Notes under the pieces: model-generated
Database searches by the model: none
What the model was told of the DNA's origin: nothing
The model's input: the letters and a program-made list of their open reading frames with translations, nothing else
Made by a program: the position numbers and the translations under genes
Shown here: positions 26,997 through 34,844 of the stretch, in pieces
Layout of the letters: every line of letters begins with the position of its first letter
How positions within the stretch are numbered: the stretch's first letter is position 1
From: an uncultured Solobacterium sp.
GTDB lineage: Bacteria; Bacillota_I; Bacilli_A; Erysipelotrichales; Erysipelotrichaceae
Direction of reading: 5' to 3'
Length of the DNA stretch: 64,000 nucleotides
NCBI GenBank assembly: GCA_900552125.1
Contig: URYK01000009.1
Coordinates: 15,555 to 79,554 of the forward strand

Positions 26997-28526
26997 TTAC
27001 ACTTTTAGTTTCTTATATATATAAGATAGTTTATTAATTACATCATTTGGCTGAATACTATAGGCATCCAATTCCTTAATTAACTCATCTGCACAGCTTG
27101 CATGAATATACACCGCTGCTGCAGATGCTTTTAATGCATCTTTCCCCTGTGCAAACAAACCCGTAAGAATACCACAGAGTACATCTCCGCTTCCCCCTTT
27201 AGCTAAGGCATGATTACCAGCTGTATTCATATAAGTATGCTTTCTATCACAAATAATTGTATGCTGGTCTTTTAATGCTAGAGTTACTTGAGGATAGTGT
27301 TCTACAAATTCATGGACATAACGTAAAGGGTCTTCTATAATTTCATCTACTTTACAATTACATAAATAGCTCATCTCTTTTACATGTGGTGTTAATATCG
27401 TTACAGCCTGACGCTGAAACAAAGATACCATCTTACCTGCTTCATAAATCGCATCACCATCAAGTATACATGGCAGATTGCTTTCTAATACAGCTTTTAC
27501 TAAGCCTTTGCTTACTTCATTTCTACCCATGCCATTACCTATCACAACAATATCGTATGCATCTAAATGTTCCTTTAGATAAGGTATTGCATGTTCGTCA
27601 AAATATCCATCATTTGAAGGTGCAGATAAAATCATACTTTCTTCTAATTTCATTGATATAATTGATGAAATACAATCCGGAAGAAATAATGTTAAGGTAC
27701 CTACTCCACTATGTAAAGCTGCTTTTGCCGCAAGAGTAATAGCACCATGCATAGACTTGCTTCCACCGATCATCAATACTTTTCCATAGCTTCCTTTATG
27801 TGAATGTCCTGTTCGTTTTGGAAGAAAATCTTTTACTATGTTATCATCTAGTAAAATAATTGGCTGTTTTATGTGTTGTTTTACAACACTAGGAATACTG
27901 ATTTTTTTCACGATCAGTTTTCCGCTATATTGACTGCCTGGATATAAAACCTGTCCTTTTTTTAAACATTCAAATGTAATCGTTACTGTACTTTGAATAG
28001 CACATTGCATTACTTTTCCACTATCTCCATGGATTCCGCTAGCAATATCAACACTGATAACATATTTATGTAATTCATTAACACAGGAAATCAAATCTGA
28101 ATAAAAGCCTTCAATATTCCTTGATAAACCTGTTCCAAACAATGCATCTACGATGACATCCGCTTCCTCTAACATTGGTTTAATAACTTCCATATCCTTA
28201 CTATTAATTATAGGTATATGATACATATCAGCAATTTTCGCATAGGTTTTTTCATCATCACTCATTTTCTCAAATGGAACATTACATTGAATCTTTACCT
28301 TTTCATATTCTTCCTGTACTAAAAGTCTAGCTAAGGCAAATCCATCTCCTCCATTATTTCCTGGTCCACATAAAATTACAATATTATCATTTTTTGATAT
28401 ATGTTCACGCATATAATCCATGATAGCTAATGCAGCATGTTCCATTAAAACAACGCTTGGTATACCATATTCATGGATTGCTTTTTGATCCATCGCACGC
28501 ATCTCATTTGTACTTACAATTTCCAT
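26997..28526 (-). CDS. nnr: Bifunctional NAD(P)HX epimerase/dehydratase
   Basis: Repairs hydrated NAD(P)H. N-terminal epimerase (YjeF_N): MRAMDQKAIHEYGIPSVVLM and CGPGNNGGDGFALARLL. C-terminal ADP-dependent dehydratase: SYGKVLMIGGSKSMHGA, GNGMGRNE and AKGGSGDVLCGILTGL. 509 residues. I start at the ATG at 28526, six bases after AGGTGA; a GTG at 28535 is the alternative. Confidence 0.94.
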   Translation of the reverse strand: MEIVSTNEMRAMDQKAIHEYGIPSVVLMEHAALAIMDYMREHISKNDNIVILCGPGNNGGDGFALARLLVQEEYEKVKIQCNVPFEKMSDDEKTYAKIADMYHIPIINSKDMEVIKPMLEEADVIVDALFGTGLSRNIEGFYSDLISCVNELHKYVISVDIASGIHGDSGKVMQCAIQSTVTITFECLKKGQVLYPGSQYSGKLIVKKISIPSVVKQHIKQPIILLDDNIVKDFLPKRTGHSHKGSYGKVLMIGGSKSMHGAITLAAKAALHSGVGTLTLFLPDCISSIISMKLEESMILSAPSNDGYFDEHAIPYLKEHLDAYDIVVIGNGMGRNEVSKGLVKAVLESNLPCILDGDAIYEAGKMVSLFQRQAVTILTPHVKEMSYLCNCKVDEIIEDPLRYVHEFVEHYPQVTLALKDQHTIICDRKHTYMNTAGNHALAKGGSGDVLCGILTGLFAQGKDALKASAAAVYIHASCADELIKELDAYSIQPNDVINKLSYIYKKLKV

Positions 28527-28704
28527 GATCTTCACCTATCCTTTTCTATATATATTATATATCTTTTTACTGAAATGAAAAAGATAACCGAGAAAGAGTA
28601 TATTTGTGAAATTTTTATCTTTTTTCATTTTGAAACGGTTGTGAACCAAGCCTTGTTGCGCTATAATAATAAACGACTTATAAGAAGAACCTGTGAGGGA
28701 TATT

Positions 28705-29919
28705 ATGAAAAAAACAGTTGTACTGGGAGTAACTGGTGGAATTGCAGCATTTAAAGCAGCACAGCTTACCAGTAATCTTATTAAAAAAGGATATGATGTA
28801 GAAGTCATCATGACAAAAAATGCGACGGAGTTTATCGCTCCTTTAACATTTGAATCACTGACGAAACATAATGTTATGGTTTCAACATTTGAGAAAGTCG
28901 CAGATCGAAGCGTAAAACATGTTTCTATTGCTCATCGTGCGGATATATTTGTAATTGTACCAGCAACAGCAAATGTAATTGCGAAAGTCGTACATGGCAT
29001 TGCGGATGATATGCTGACAACAACTTTCTTAGCTGCTAGCTGTCCAAAAGTTATATGTCCAGCAATGAATACAGGAATGTATGAAAACCCCGTAACACAA
29101 AGAAATCTGGCAGAAGCAAAATCGCTTGGCTATGAATTGATAGAGCCGGAATCAGGCTATTTAGCATGCGGAGATGTAGGAAAAGGAAAATTAGCTGATA
29201 TCTCAGTTATAGAAGAACGTATCATTTCGATATTAGAATCAAATGATCTACTAAAAGGGAAAAAAGTTTTAATTACTGCTGGTCCAACCAAAGAAGCTTT
29301 AGATCCTGTACGTTTCTTATCCAATCATTCTTCAGGTAAAATGGGATATGCGATTGCCCAGGCTGCTCGTGATATGGGAGCTGAAGTTACTTTAATCAGT
29401 GGACAGGTTTCTTTAACACCTCCACAAGGTGTAAAAGTAATTCCTGTTGTAAGTGCTATGGATATGTTTGAAGCGGTACAGAAAGAATATAGTACGCAAG
29501 ACATTATCATCAAAGCTGCAGCCGTAGGAGATTATCGTGCTGAAAATGTTGCGGAACAGAAGATAAAAAAACAAAGTGATGTTTTAAAAATAACATTTGT
29601 GAAAAACCCTGATATTCTTGCTTGGCTAGGAGAACACAAAACCCATCAGATCTTATGCGGATTTGCGATGGAAACAGAAAACCTAATTGCTAATGCTTCT
29701 GAAAAACTAAATAAAAAGAATTGTGATATGATTGTTGCTAATAATCTGCGTGAAAAAGGGGCAGGCTTTGCATGTGATACAAACATAGTTACATTACTTC
29801 AAAAAGATAACCAGGAAACATTAGAAATAATGAGTAAATATGAAGTTGGCATTGAATTATTAAAACGTTTAGCTTCTATGTTAGATGAAAAAGGAGAAAC
29901 AAATGCTAGTTGTTATTGA
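28705..29919 (+). CDS. coaBC: Bifunctional phosphopantothenoylcysteine decarboxylase/synthase
   Basis: Two steps of coenzyme A synthesis. N-terminal flavoprotein CoaC: LGVTGGIAAFKAAQL, catalytic His in SVKHVSIAHRAD, PAMNTGMYENP. C-terminal CoaB: LITAGPTKEALDPVRFLSN, SSGKMGYAIAQAA, and KNPDIL. 404 residues from the ATG at 28705; GAGGGA lies just upstream. It overlaps coaX by 17 bases, so two CoA genes form an operon. Confidence 0.95.
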   Translation: MKKTVVLGVTGGIAAFKAAQLTSNLIKKGYDVEVIMTKNATEFIAPLTFESLTKHNVMVSTFEKVADRSVKHVSIAHRADIFVIVPATANVIAKVVHGIADDMLTTTFLAASCPKVICPAMNTGMYENPVTQRNLAEAKSLGYELIEPESGYLACGDVGKGKLADISVIEERIISILESNDLLKGKKVLITAGPTKEALDPVRFLSNHSSGKMGYAIAQAARDMGAEVTLISGQVSLTPPQGVKVIPVVSAMDMFEAVQKEYSTQDIIIKAAAVGDYRAENVAEQKIKKQSDVLKITFVKNPDILAWLGEHKTHQILCGFAMETENLIANASEKLNKKNCDMIVANNLREKGAGFACDTNIVTLLQKDNQETLEIMSKYEVGIELLKRLASMLDEKGETNASCY

Positions 29920-30679
29920 TATAGGAAATACAAATATCACCATTGGTATTTACCATGGTGAAAAACTTATAGGCAATTATCGTCTAACAACCAAAATGCG
30001 AAGAACGAGTGATGAATATGGTTTTATGATGATGAACTTCTTAAACTCATCAAAAGTAGAGCCAGATGATATCAAAGATGTCATCGTATCTAGTGTTGTG
30101 CCAAAGATTATGCATTCTTTCCTAAATGGAATTCGCAAATATATGCATAAAGAACCAATTGTTGTTGGGCCTGGCATCAAAACAGGAATTTACGTAAAAG
30201 CTGAAAATCCAAAAGCAGTTGGAGCAGATCGTATCGTTGATGCTGCTGGAGCTTATTATGAATATGGAGGTCCATGTCTAGTCGTTGATTTTGGAACTGC
30301 TACTACTTTTGATTATGTAGATGAAAACGGTAATTTCGAATATGGCGTTATTACGTTAGGAATTGAAACAAGTGCACAGGCTATGTGGACACAGGCAGCT
30401 AAGCTTCCTGAAATTGAAATCAAAAAACCAGCTAGTATACTAACAAAAACTACCACAACAAGTATGCAGGCAGGATTGGTATACGGCTATATTGGTCAAA
30501 GCGAATATATTATCAAAGAATTCAAAAAAGCACTTGGTGTTAACATGCAGGTCATCGCTACTGGCGGATTAGGCAAGATCATCTACGAGAACACAGATGA
30601 AATTGACATCTATGATCGTGATTTAACATTCAAAGGTTTAAAATACATATACGAAGCTTATACCGCAAAGAAAAAATAA
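29903..30679 (+). CDS. coaX: Type III pantothenate kinase
   Basis: First step of CoA synthesis. VIDIGNTNITIGIY phosphate motif, GADRIVDAAGA and VVDFGTATTFDYVD are the CoaX signatures. 258 residues from the ATG at 29903, six bases after AAGGAG; the ATG at 29885 lacks a site. Overlaps coaBC. Confidence 0.95.
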   Translation: MLVVIDIGNTNITIGIYHGEKLIGNYRLTTKMRRTSDEYGFMMMNFLNSSKVEPDDIKDVIVSSVVPKIMHSFLNGIRKYMHKEPIVVGPGIKTGIYVKAENPKAVGADRIVDAAGAYYEYGGPCLVVDFGTATTFDYVDENGNFEYGVITLGIETSAQAMWTQAAKLPEIEIKKPASILTKTTTTSMQAGLVYGYIGQSEYIIKEFKKALGVNMQVIATGGLGKIIYENTDEIDIYDRDLTFKGLKYIYEAYTAKKK

Positions 30680-30700
30680 ATTATATAACTATCTAAAAGA

Positions 30701-30740
30701 AAAAAAGAATTCCTATCTATTAGTATTGGAATTCTTTTTT
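30701..30740. terminator. Bidirectional terminator between coaX and YitT gene
   Basis: AAAAAAGAATTCC (30701-30713) pairs perfectly with GGAATTCTTTTTT (30728-30740). Confidence 0.85.
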
Positions 30741-30751
30741 CTATACCTTCA

Positions 30752-31618
30752 TTATAATCGTTTTTCAAAATTTCCACTAATACTCATACCTTCATTAAAA
30801 ATCACAAAGGCTTTAGGATCATGCTGATAAATAATCTTCTTCAGCTGTGTTTCTTCATATTTAGAAATAACAGTTACTAAGATATATGTGTCTGTCTTTG
30901 TATAAGCGCCTGCACCTTTCCAATAAGTGACTCCACGCCCCATTTCTTTCATAATAGTATCTTGAATTTCTTCTTTTTTAGTAAATATCATAGCTGTCAT
31001 ATTGATATTCTGATAATGTGTTTTATCCACAACTATATACATACATGCCGCAAAAATAATAGAATAAATCGCAGTTTCAACTTGAAATAAAATAGCACAG
31101 ATACCAAATACAAAAGCATTAACAATATTCGTTAAACGACCTACACTAAAATTCTCAAAGTTTTTTGCTGCGTATACTCCAAGAATATCTAGACCTCCAC
31201 CACTTCCACCACTGCGAAGTGCTAAACCAATACCAAATCCTCCAATTAAACCAGCTATCAGACAAGCAGCTAATACATCGTCTAAAATTGGCTGTTTCGG
31301 TATCATGATCACCGTAAACGCAATTGTCTGTGAAATGACACATACCAATGTTTTGACAAAAAACTTTCTTGATATGCTTCGATAAGCAAGGATAAACAAT
31401 GGTACATTTAAGATAAAGTTTATAATCCCCGCAATATCTATTTGACCAAAATCAAAATGAAGATATTGAATCATGATAGAACGTAAAATCTGCGCAATAC
31501 CAATACCTCCTCCACTATATAAATCAAGAGGAACGATAAATAAATTCATCGCAATCGCAAATAATATTCCACCTATCACAATATATACATAATCATACAT
31601 ACTCTTTCTTAATTTCAT
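30752..31618 (-). CDS. YitT-family membrane protein with DUF2179 domain
   Basis: About 288 residues: five to six hydrophobic segments (DYVYIVIGGILFAIAMNLFI onward) with the conserved LYSGGGIGIAQILR and ALRSGGSGGGLDILG motifs, then a cytoplasmic DUF2179 domain from about 210 (GVTYWKGAGAYTKTD). Transport role in the family is not settled. Start uncertain between 31618 and 31630; GGTGAGG favours 31618. Confidence 0.87.
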   Translation of the reverse strand: MKLRKSMYDYVYIVIGGILFAIAMNLFIVPLDLYSGGGIGIAQILRSIMIQYLHFDFGQIDIAGIINFILNVPLFILAYRSISRKFFVKTLVCVISQTIAFTVIMIPKQPILDDVLAACLIAGLIGGFGIGLALRSGGSGGGLDILGVYAAKNFENFSVGRLTNIVNAFVFGICAILFQVETAIYSIIFAACMYIVVDKTHYQNINMTAMIFTKKEEIQDTIMKEMGRGVTYWKGAGAYTKTDTYILVTVISKYEETQLKKIIYQHDPKAFVIFNEGMSISGNFEKRL

Positions 31619-31717
31619 AAACCTCACCATATCCTATTCCGTATGCATTATATCATAAAGAAAATAGGTGGGAAATTCTTTTTTTATAAAGAAATCATAA
31701 ACTAAAATATAATGTTA

Positions 31718-32791
31718 TTAAAGATAATTTTGTATCATTTCCGCAATGTCCTTAGGTATTGCCTTCAAAAAATGTTCTGTATCTTTAATATGTAATTGAT
31801 CAAATGTTTTTAATAATAGTTTAATTTCATCTATGCCATATTTTTGATAAATACGTGCATATAAACGACTTCCTGTTTTGTGTACATCATCCGGTCGTTT
31901 ACCCTGGCTAGGATTTAAGTTTAATGGTTTATCATCTAATAATAAATCTAACCTCTCTTTAAAATAGGCACGATCCACATCATACCAATATGTCATAGCA
32001 CTCCACTCCGCATGAGTTTCATTCAGCCAGTCCTGCCATGTATTTGCATCAGCACCAAATGCATAGGAATGTCCCATTTCATGAGCTAATAAATGCACTG
32101 CATCTCTCACATTTTTGGGTAAACAGCCGTATACAATTAAATGATTTCGCTTATATGCACCTTCACCATCTGTCGGGGGTTGTAAAAAAACTAACCAATG
32201 TTTGCCTAATCTATCTTTTCCGTATAAATCACAGTAATATGAATAAATCTGCTCATAAGCCTTAATAAGTGATAATATAGTATTATTTTTCTGATAAACA
32301 GAAATTAAATTTAAACATTCACTTTCATATATATAACATTTATCTTTTTTAACTAACAAAACATTGCAATCTATTAAATCTTCCATTTTATTTCCATGAT
32401 AGATCCATCCCCCTATTTTACTATCATAAACACCTTCTACACATACATAATTCTGAAAACCATGAATCAATATATTATATGTTTCTTTTTGATTAACTAC
32501 CATCGGATACCATGCATTATAAAAACTAAAATGAATAACCGCATCTGTAAAATAGCAGAAATAGCCTTCTAAAGATCCTTCATAAGAAAACTGTAATGGT
32601 GAAGTTACATTTTGAAATGTATATTCAATTAAATCAGGCTGGAAAGGAACTTTTATATCTCTACAAGTATAATGATCAGTTGTGTGAAGTGTAAGAGATT
32701 TTGCTAATCTAAAAGAAAATGTAGAAGATTCACAGTGTATCCTACAGTTTACATAAACCTTATTCTTCTTAATCCAAACATCTAGATTCAT
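31718..32791 (-). CDS. M1-like gluzincin metallopeptidase, atypical
   Basis: About 357 residues, cytoplasmic (no signal peptide). N-terminal beta-rich half containing FSFYNAWYPMVV, then a catalytic half with zinc motif HEMGH (around residue 237) and WLNETHAEW, matching the M1 pattern HExxH...WLNE, but with 16 instead of 18 residues between His and Glu. The GAMEN exopeptidase motif is replaced by GAYKRN, so the Glu that binds a free N-terminus is missing. Probably not a standard aminopeptidase. Third gene of the YhbD/bactofilin operon. ATG at 32791 preferred over TTG at 32800. Confidence 0.7.
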   Translation of the reverse strand: MNLDVWIKKNKVYVNCRIHCESSTFSFRLAKSLTLHTTDHYTCRDIKVPFQPDLIEYTFQNVTSPLQFSYEGSLEGYFCYFTDAVIHFSFYNAWYPMVVNQKETYNILIHGFQNYVCVEGVYDSKIGGWIYHGNKMEDLIDCNVLLVKKDKCYIYESECLNLISVYQKNNTILSLIKAYEQIYSYYCDLYGKDRLGKHWLVFLQPPTDGEGAYKRNHLIVYGCLPKNVRDAVHLLAHEMGHSYAFGADANTWQDWLNETHAEWSAMTYWYDVDRAYFKERLDLLLDDKPLNLNPSQGKRPDDVHKTGSRLYARIYQKYGIDEIKLLLKTFDQLHIKDTEHFLKAIPKDIAEMIQNYL

Positions 32792-32811
32792 ATCCTTCAA
32801 CTCTTTTCTAC

Positions 32812-33423
32812 TTACTCTACAATAATTTCACAGTCTCCTTCAACTGTGCCAATTTTACAGCTATGATCATAAACAAGCTTACCATCACAAGTAATATGAT
32901 CAATTTTACAGTTGTTGGATAAATGGATTTCTGTAGCACAAACTGTATCACAATATAGATTTGATGCTTCTAAATAACTACATTCAATTGTCTTAGCATA
33001 GTTTTTAGTCATATCTCGTTTAAAAAATAAAAATTTCTTCATTACTGGATTCATATAAATTTTATCTCCATACACATCCTGTAAAGAAACACTTCCATTA
33101 ACCTCAATATAATCCGCATTTACTTCATCTTCATTCACCAATAATCCATCAACACGAATTTCATTAGCATAAATTTTATTTGCGCTAGATTTAACAACTC
33201 CACTAATTCTTACCTGTTTTACACGCATATCTTGTTCTGTTTTTAAACTACCATTAACAACTACTTTTTTGCCAATTAAGTTCCCTGAAGCTTTACATGC
33301 TCCATTAATTTTTAAAGAATCAAACTCTACATCTCCTTCAATTTTACCAGAACCATTCACTTTGATACATTCATAATTTCCTTCTACGATTTTCCCTGAT
33401 CCATCAATTTTAATCTCTCTCAT
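32812..33423 (-). CDS. Bactofilin-like beta-helical protein (YhbE/YhbF type)
   Basis: 203 residues made of short repeats with the rhythm IKVNGSGKIEGDVEFDSLKI, IRVDGLLVN, IEVNGSVS, the beta-helix repeat of polymer-forming bactofilins. In B. subtilis the yhbD-yhbE-yhbF genes have the same arrangement, and YhbE/YhbF (BacE/BacF) polymerise and are needed for motility. Here one protein appears to span both, with an unusual middle segment (FLFFKRDMTKNY). Overlaps the YhbD stop by 14 bases. Confidence 0.78.
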   Translation of the reverse strand: MREIKIDGSGKIVEGNYECIKVNGSGKIEGDVEFDSLKINGACKASGNLIGKKVVVNGSLKTEQDMRVKQVRISGVVKSSANKIYANEIRVDGLLVNEDEVNADYIEVNGSVSLQDVYGDKIYMNPVMKKFLFFKRDMTKNYAKTIECSYLEASNLYCDTVCATEIHLSNNCKIDHITCDGKLVYDHSCKIGTVEGDCEIIVE

Positions 33424-34075
33424 CTGCCTCTACCTCCTCATCTTCAAATGTAAAATTAAATAAATCCTTATATTTTATCTTTATCTGATTGCTAATATCA
33501 TTCAATCGAATAGAATATCGTAATTGAAATGCTTCATCTACGTATACTTCACTCTCTTCTAACTGGAGAACAGCATACATTTTATCCTGTATTTCATATA
33601 TATATAGAACATAGTCATTACGATGTAGTTTGGTCATCTGCCTACTTAAGAAATGTATCATACGTGATAAATCTTCTTCATTACAGATCTGTTCTATTTT
33701 TAGTTTTGATAATGCGATCATGATCAGTACTTCTACATATACAAAATTATCTTTATCTAAAGCATCCATAAACGATGCAGCTATCTCTACATCTAATTCT
33801 TCAAAATGCTCTAAGTCATCTTCTGAGAATAATCGATTACTAACTTCAGGAGTTAAGAACTTAGCTAACTCTTCTAAAGAATATTGATCTTTTAATTTTT
33901 GAATAACCTGAATACGTTTCAATATTTTGTTTTTTGGAAAATACGTTTCTTGTCCGGTTGGACTTGAGCGCTTGACAAACCACTCTTCTGGTATTAGCCC
34001 TTCTCTTTTCCATCGATATAACTGTCCATAGGAAATTCCGGTTACTTTAAGCAGTTCTTTTTTTGATATTTCCAC
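33410..34075 (-). CDS. YhbD/DUF4004-family MerR-like regulator
   Basis: About 221 residues. ISKKELLKVTGISYGQLYRW followed by KREGLIPEEWFVKRSS and GQETYFPKNKIL matches the MerR-like head of YhbD; the C-terminal half is helical and acidic. I start at GTG 34075, seven bases after GGAGG; the ATG at 34099 has no ribosome site. Probably controls its own operon through the repeated box in its promoter. Confidence 0.8.
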   Translation of the reverse strand: MEISKKELLKVTGISYGQLYRWKREGLIPEEWFVKRSSPTGQETYFPKNKILKRIQVIQKLKDQYSLEELAKFLTPEVSNRLFSEDDLEHFEELDVEIAASFMDALDKDNFVYVEVLIMIALSKLKIEQICNEEDLSRMIHFLSRQMTKLHRNDYVLYIYEIQDKMYAVLQLEESEVYVDEAFQLRYSIRLNDISNQIKIKYKDLFNFTFEDEEVEADERD

Positions 34076-34089
34076 AGTTTCACCTCCAT

Positions 34090-34145
34090 AACGTAACATT
34101 GTTTTATTGCACTTTTATATTAACAGAACATTGTTACGTTGTAAA
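34090..34145 (-). promoter_or_regulatory. YhbD operon promoter with inverted operator pair
   Basis: Minus strand TTTACA (34140-34145), 17-base spacer, TAATAT (34117-34122). Box AACATTGTTACGTT (34127-34140) fills the spacer, and its inverted copy AACGTAACATTGTT (34090-34103; 13 of 14 match) lies downstream of the start point. This is the layout expected for a regulator that binds the spacer, as MerR proteins do. Confidence 0.6.
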
Positions 34146-34197
34146 GAGATTTATATAATTTTATTCTTTAAAATTTTCATACGAAAAGAAGCTTATC

Positions 34198-34241
34198 TAT
34201 TGACCGATGGTCAATAAAGGTATAAACTATACAATTGTATA
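34198..34241 (+). promoter_or_regulatory. TetR promoter/operator region with two palindromes
   Basis: TATTGACC-GAT-GGTCAATA (34198-34216) is a perfect 8-bp-arm palindrome that includes a -35 box TTGACC; a -10 (TAAACT, 34223-34228) follows 17 bases later. A second perfect palindrome TATACAATTGTATA lies at 34228-34241. The TetR protein encoded next is the likely ligand of at least the first. Confidence 0.65.
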
Positions 34242-34259
34242 AATAAAGGAAGTGTTTTT

Positions 34260-34841
34260 GTGGATAAAACCATTGATAAACGAATGCGTATTCAAGAAGC
34301 TGCCGCAATCCTCTTTCGTGAACAAGGGGTAGAGACAACTTCAGTGAATGATATCGTAAAAAAAGCTAATGTTGCGAAAGGGACTTTTTATGTCTACTAC
34401 AAGGATAAGCAGGAATTAATTTCCCAAATTCTTACTAAGCAGCATGGTATGCTAATAAACGATATCTTAAACCACTCTTATGAACTTTCTATACAGAACA
34501 ATATCTGCTGGAAACATGCGTTTATTGATGAGCTGATTGCATTTTATATTCAAAATCCAAAAGTATTGCGCAGCATTCAAAGAAACATTGCTTCCATATT
34601 AGATACAAAAGAACATCGCAATAAAGTTGCTTCCTATGTGGAACGTATGCCTCAGTTTTTAGAGCTGATGCAGCAGGAAGATGAACCAAGACAAAAAACC
34701 TGTAATCGTTTCTTAATGGCGATGGAAGTAATTGGCTTTGTCTGTTTCAATGCAATAGCCTATGAACAGCCTGGTCCTATCGATGAAATGGTACCGGAAT
34801 TAAAGTATGCGATGTACAAACTGTTAGAAAGAAAGGAGTAG
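34260..34841 (+). CDS. TetR-family regulator of the dehydratase-activase operon
   Basis: 193 residues. N-terminal HTH: IQEAAAILFREQGVETTSVN, DIVKKANVAKGTFYVYYKDK. The ligand domain is not recognisable by sequence. The start is GTG at 34260. Its stop overlaps the ribosome site of the activase gene, so the three genes 34260-39073 form one operon. I infer that it senses an acyl-CoA or related compound handled by the downstream enzymes. Confidence 0.87.
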   Translation: MDKTIDKRMRIQEAAAILFREQGVETTSVNDIVKKANVAKGTFYVYYKDKQELISQILTKQHGMLINDILNHSYELSIQNNICWKHAFIDELIAFYIQNPKVLRSIQRNIASILDTKEHRNKVASYVERMPQFLELMQQEDEPRQKTCNRFLMAMEVIGFVCFNAIAYEQPGPIDEMVPELKYAMYKLLERKE

Positions 34842-34844
34842 CCT

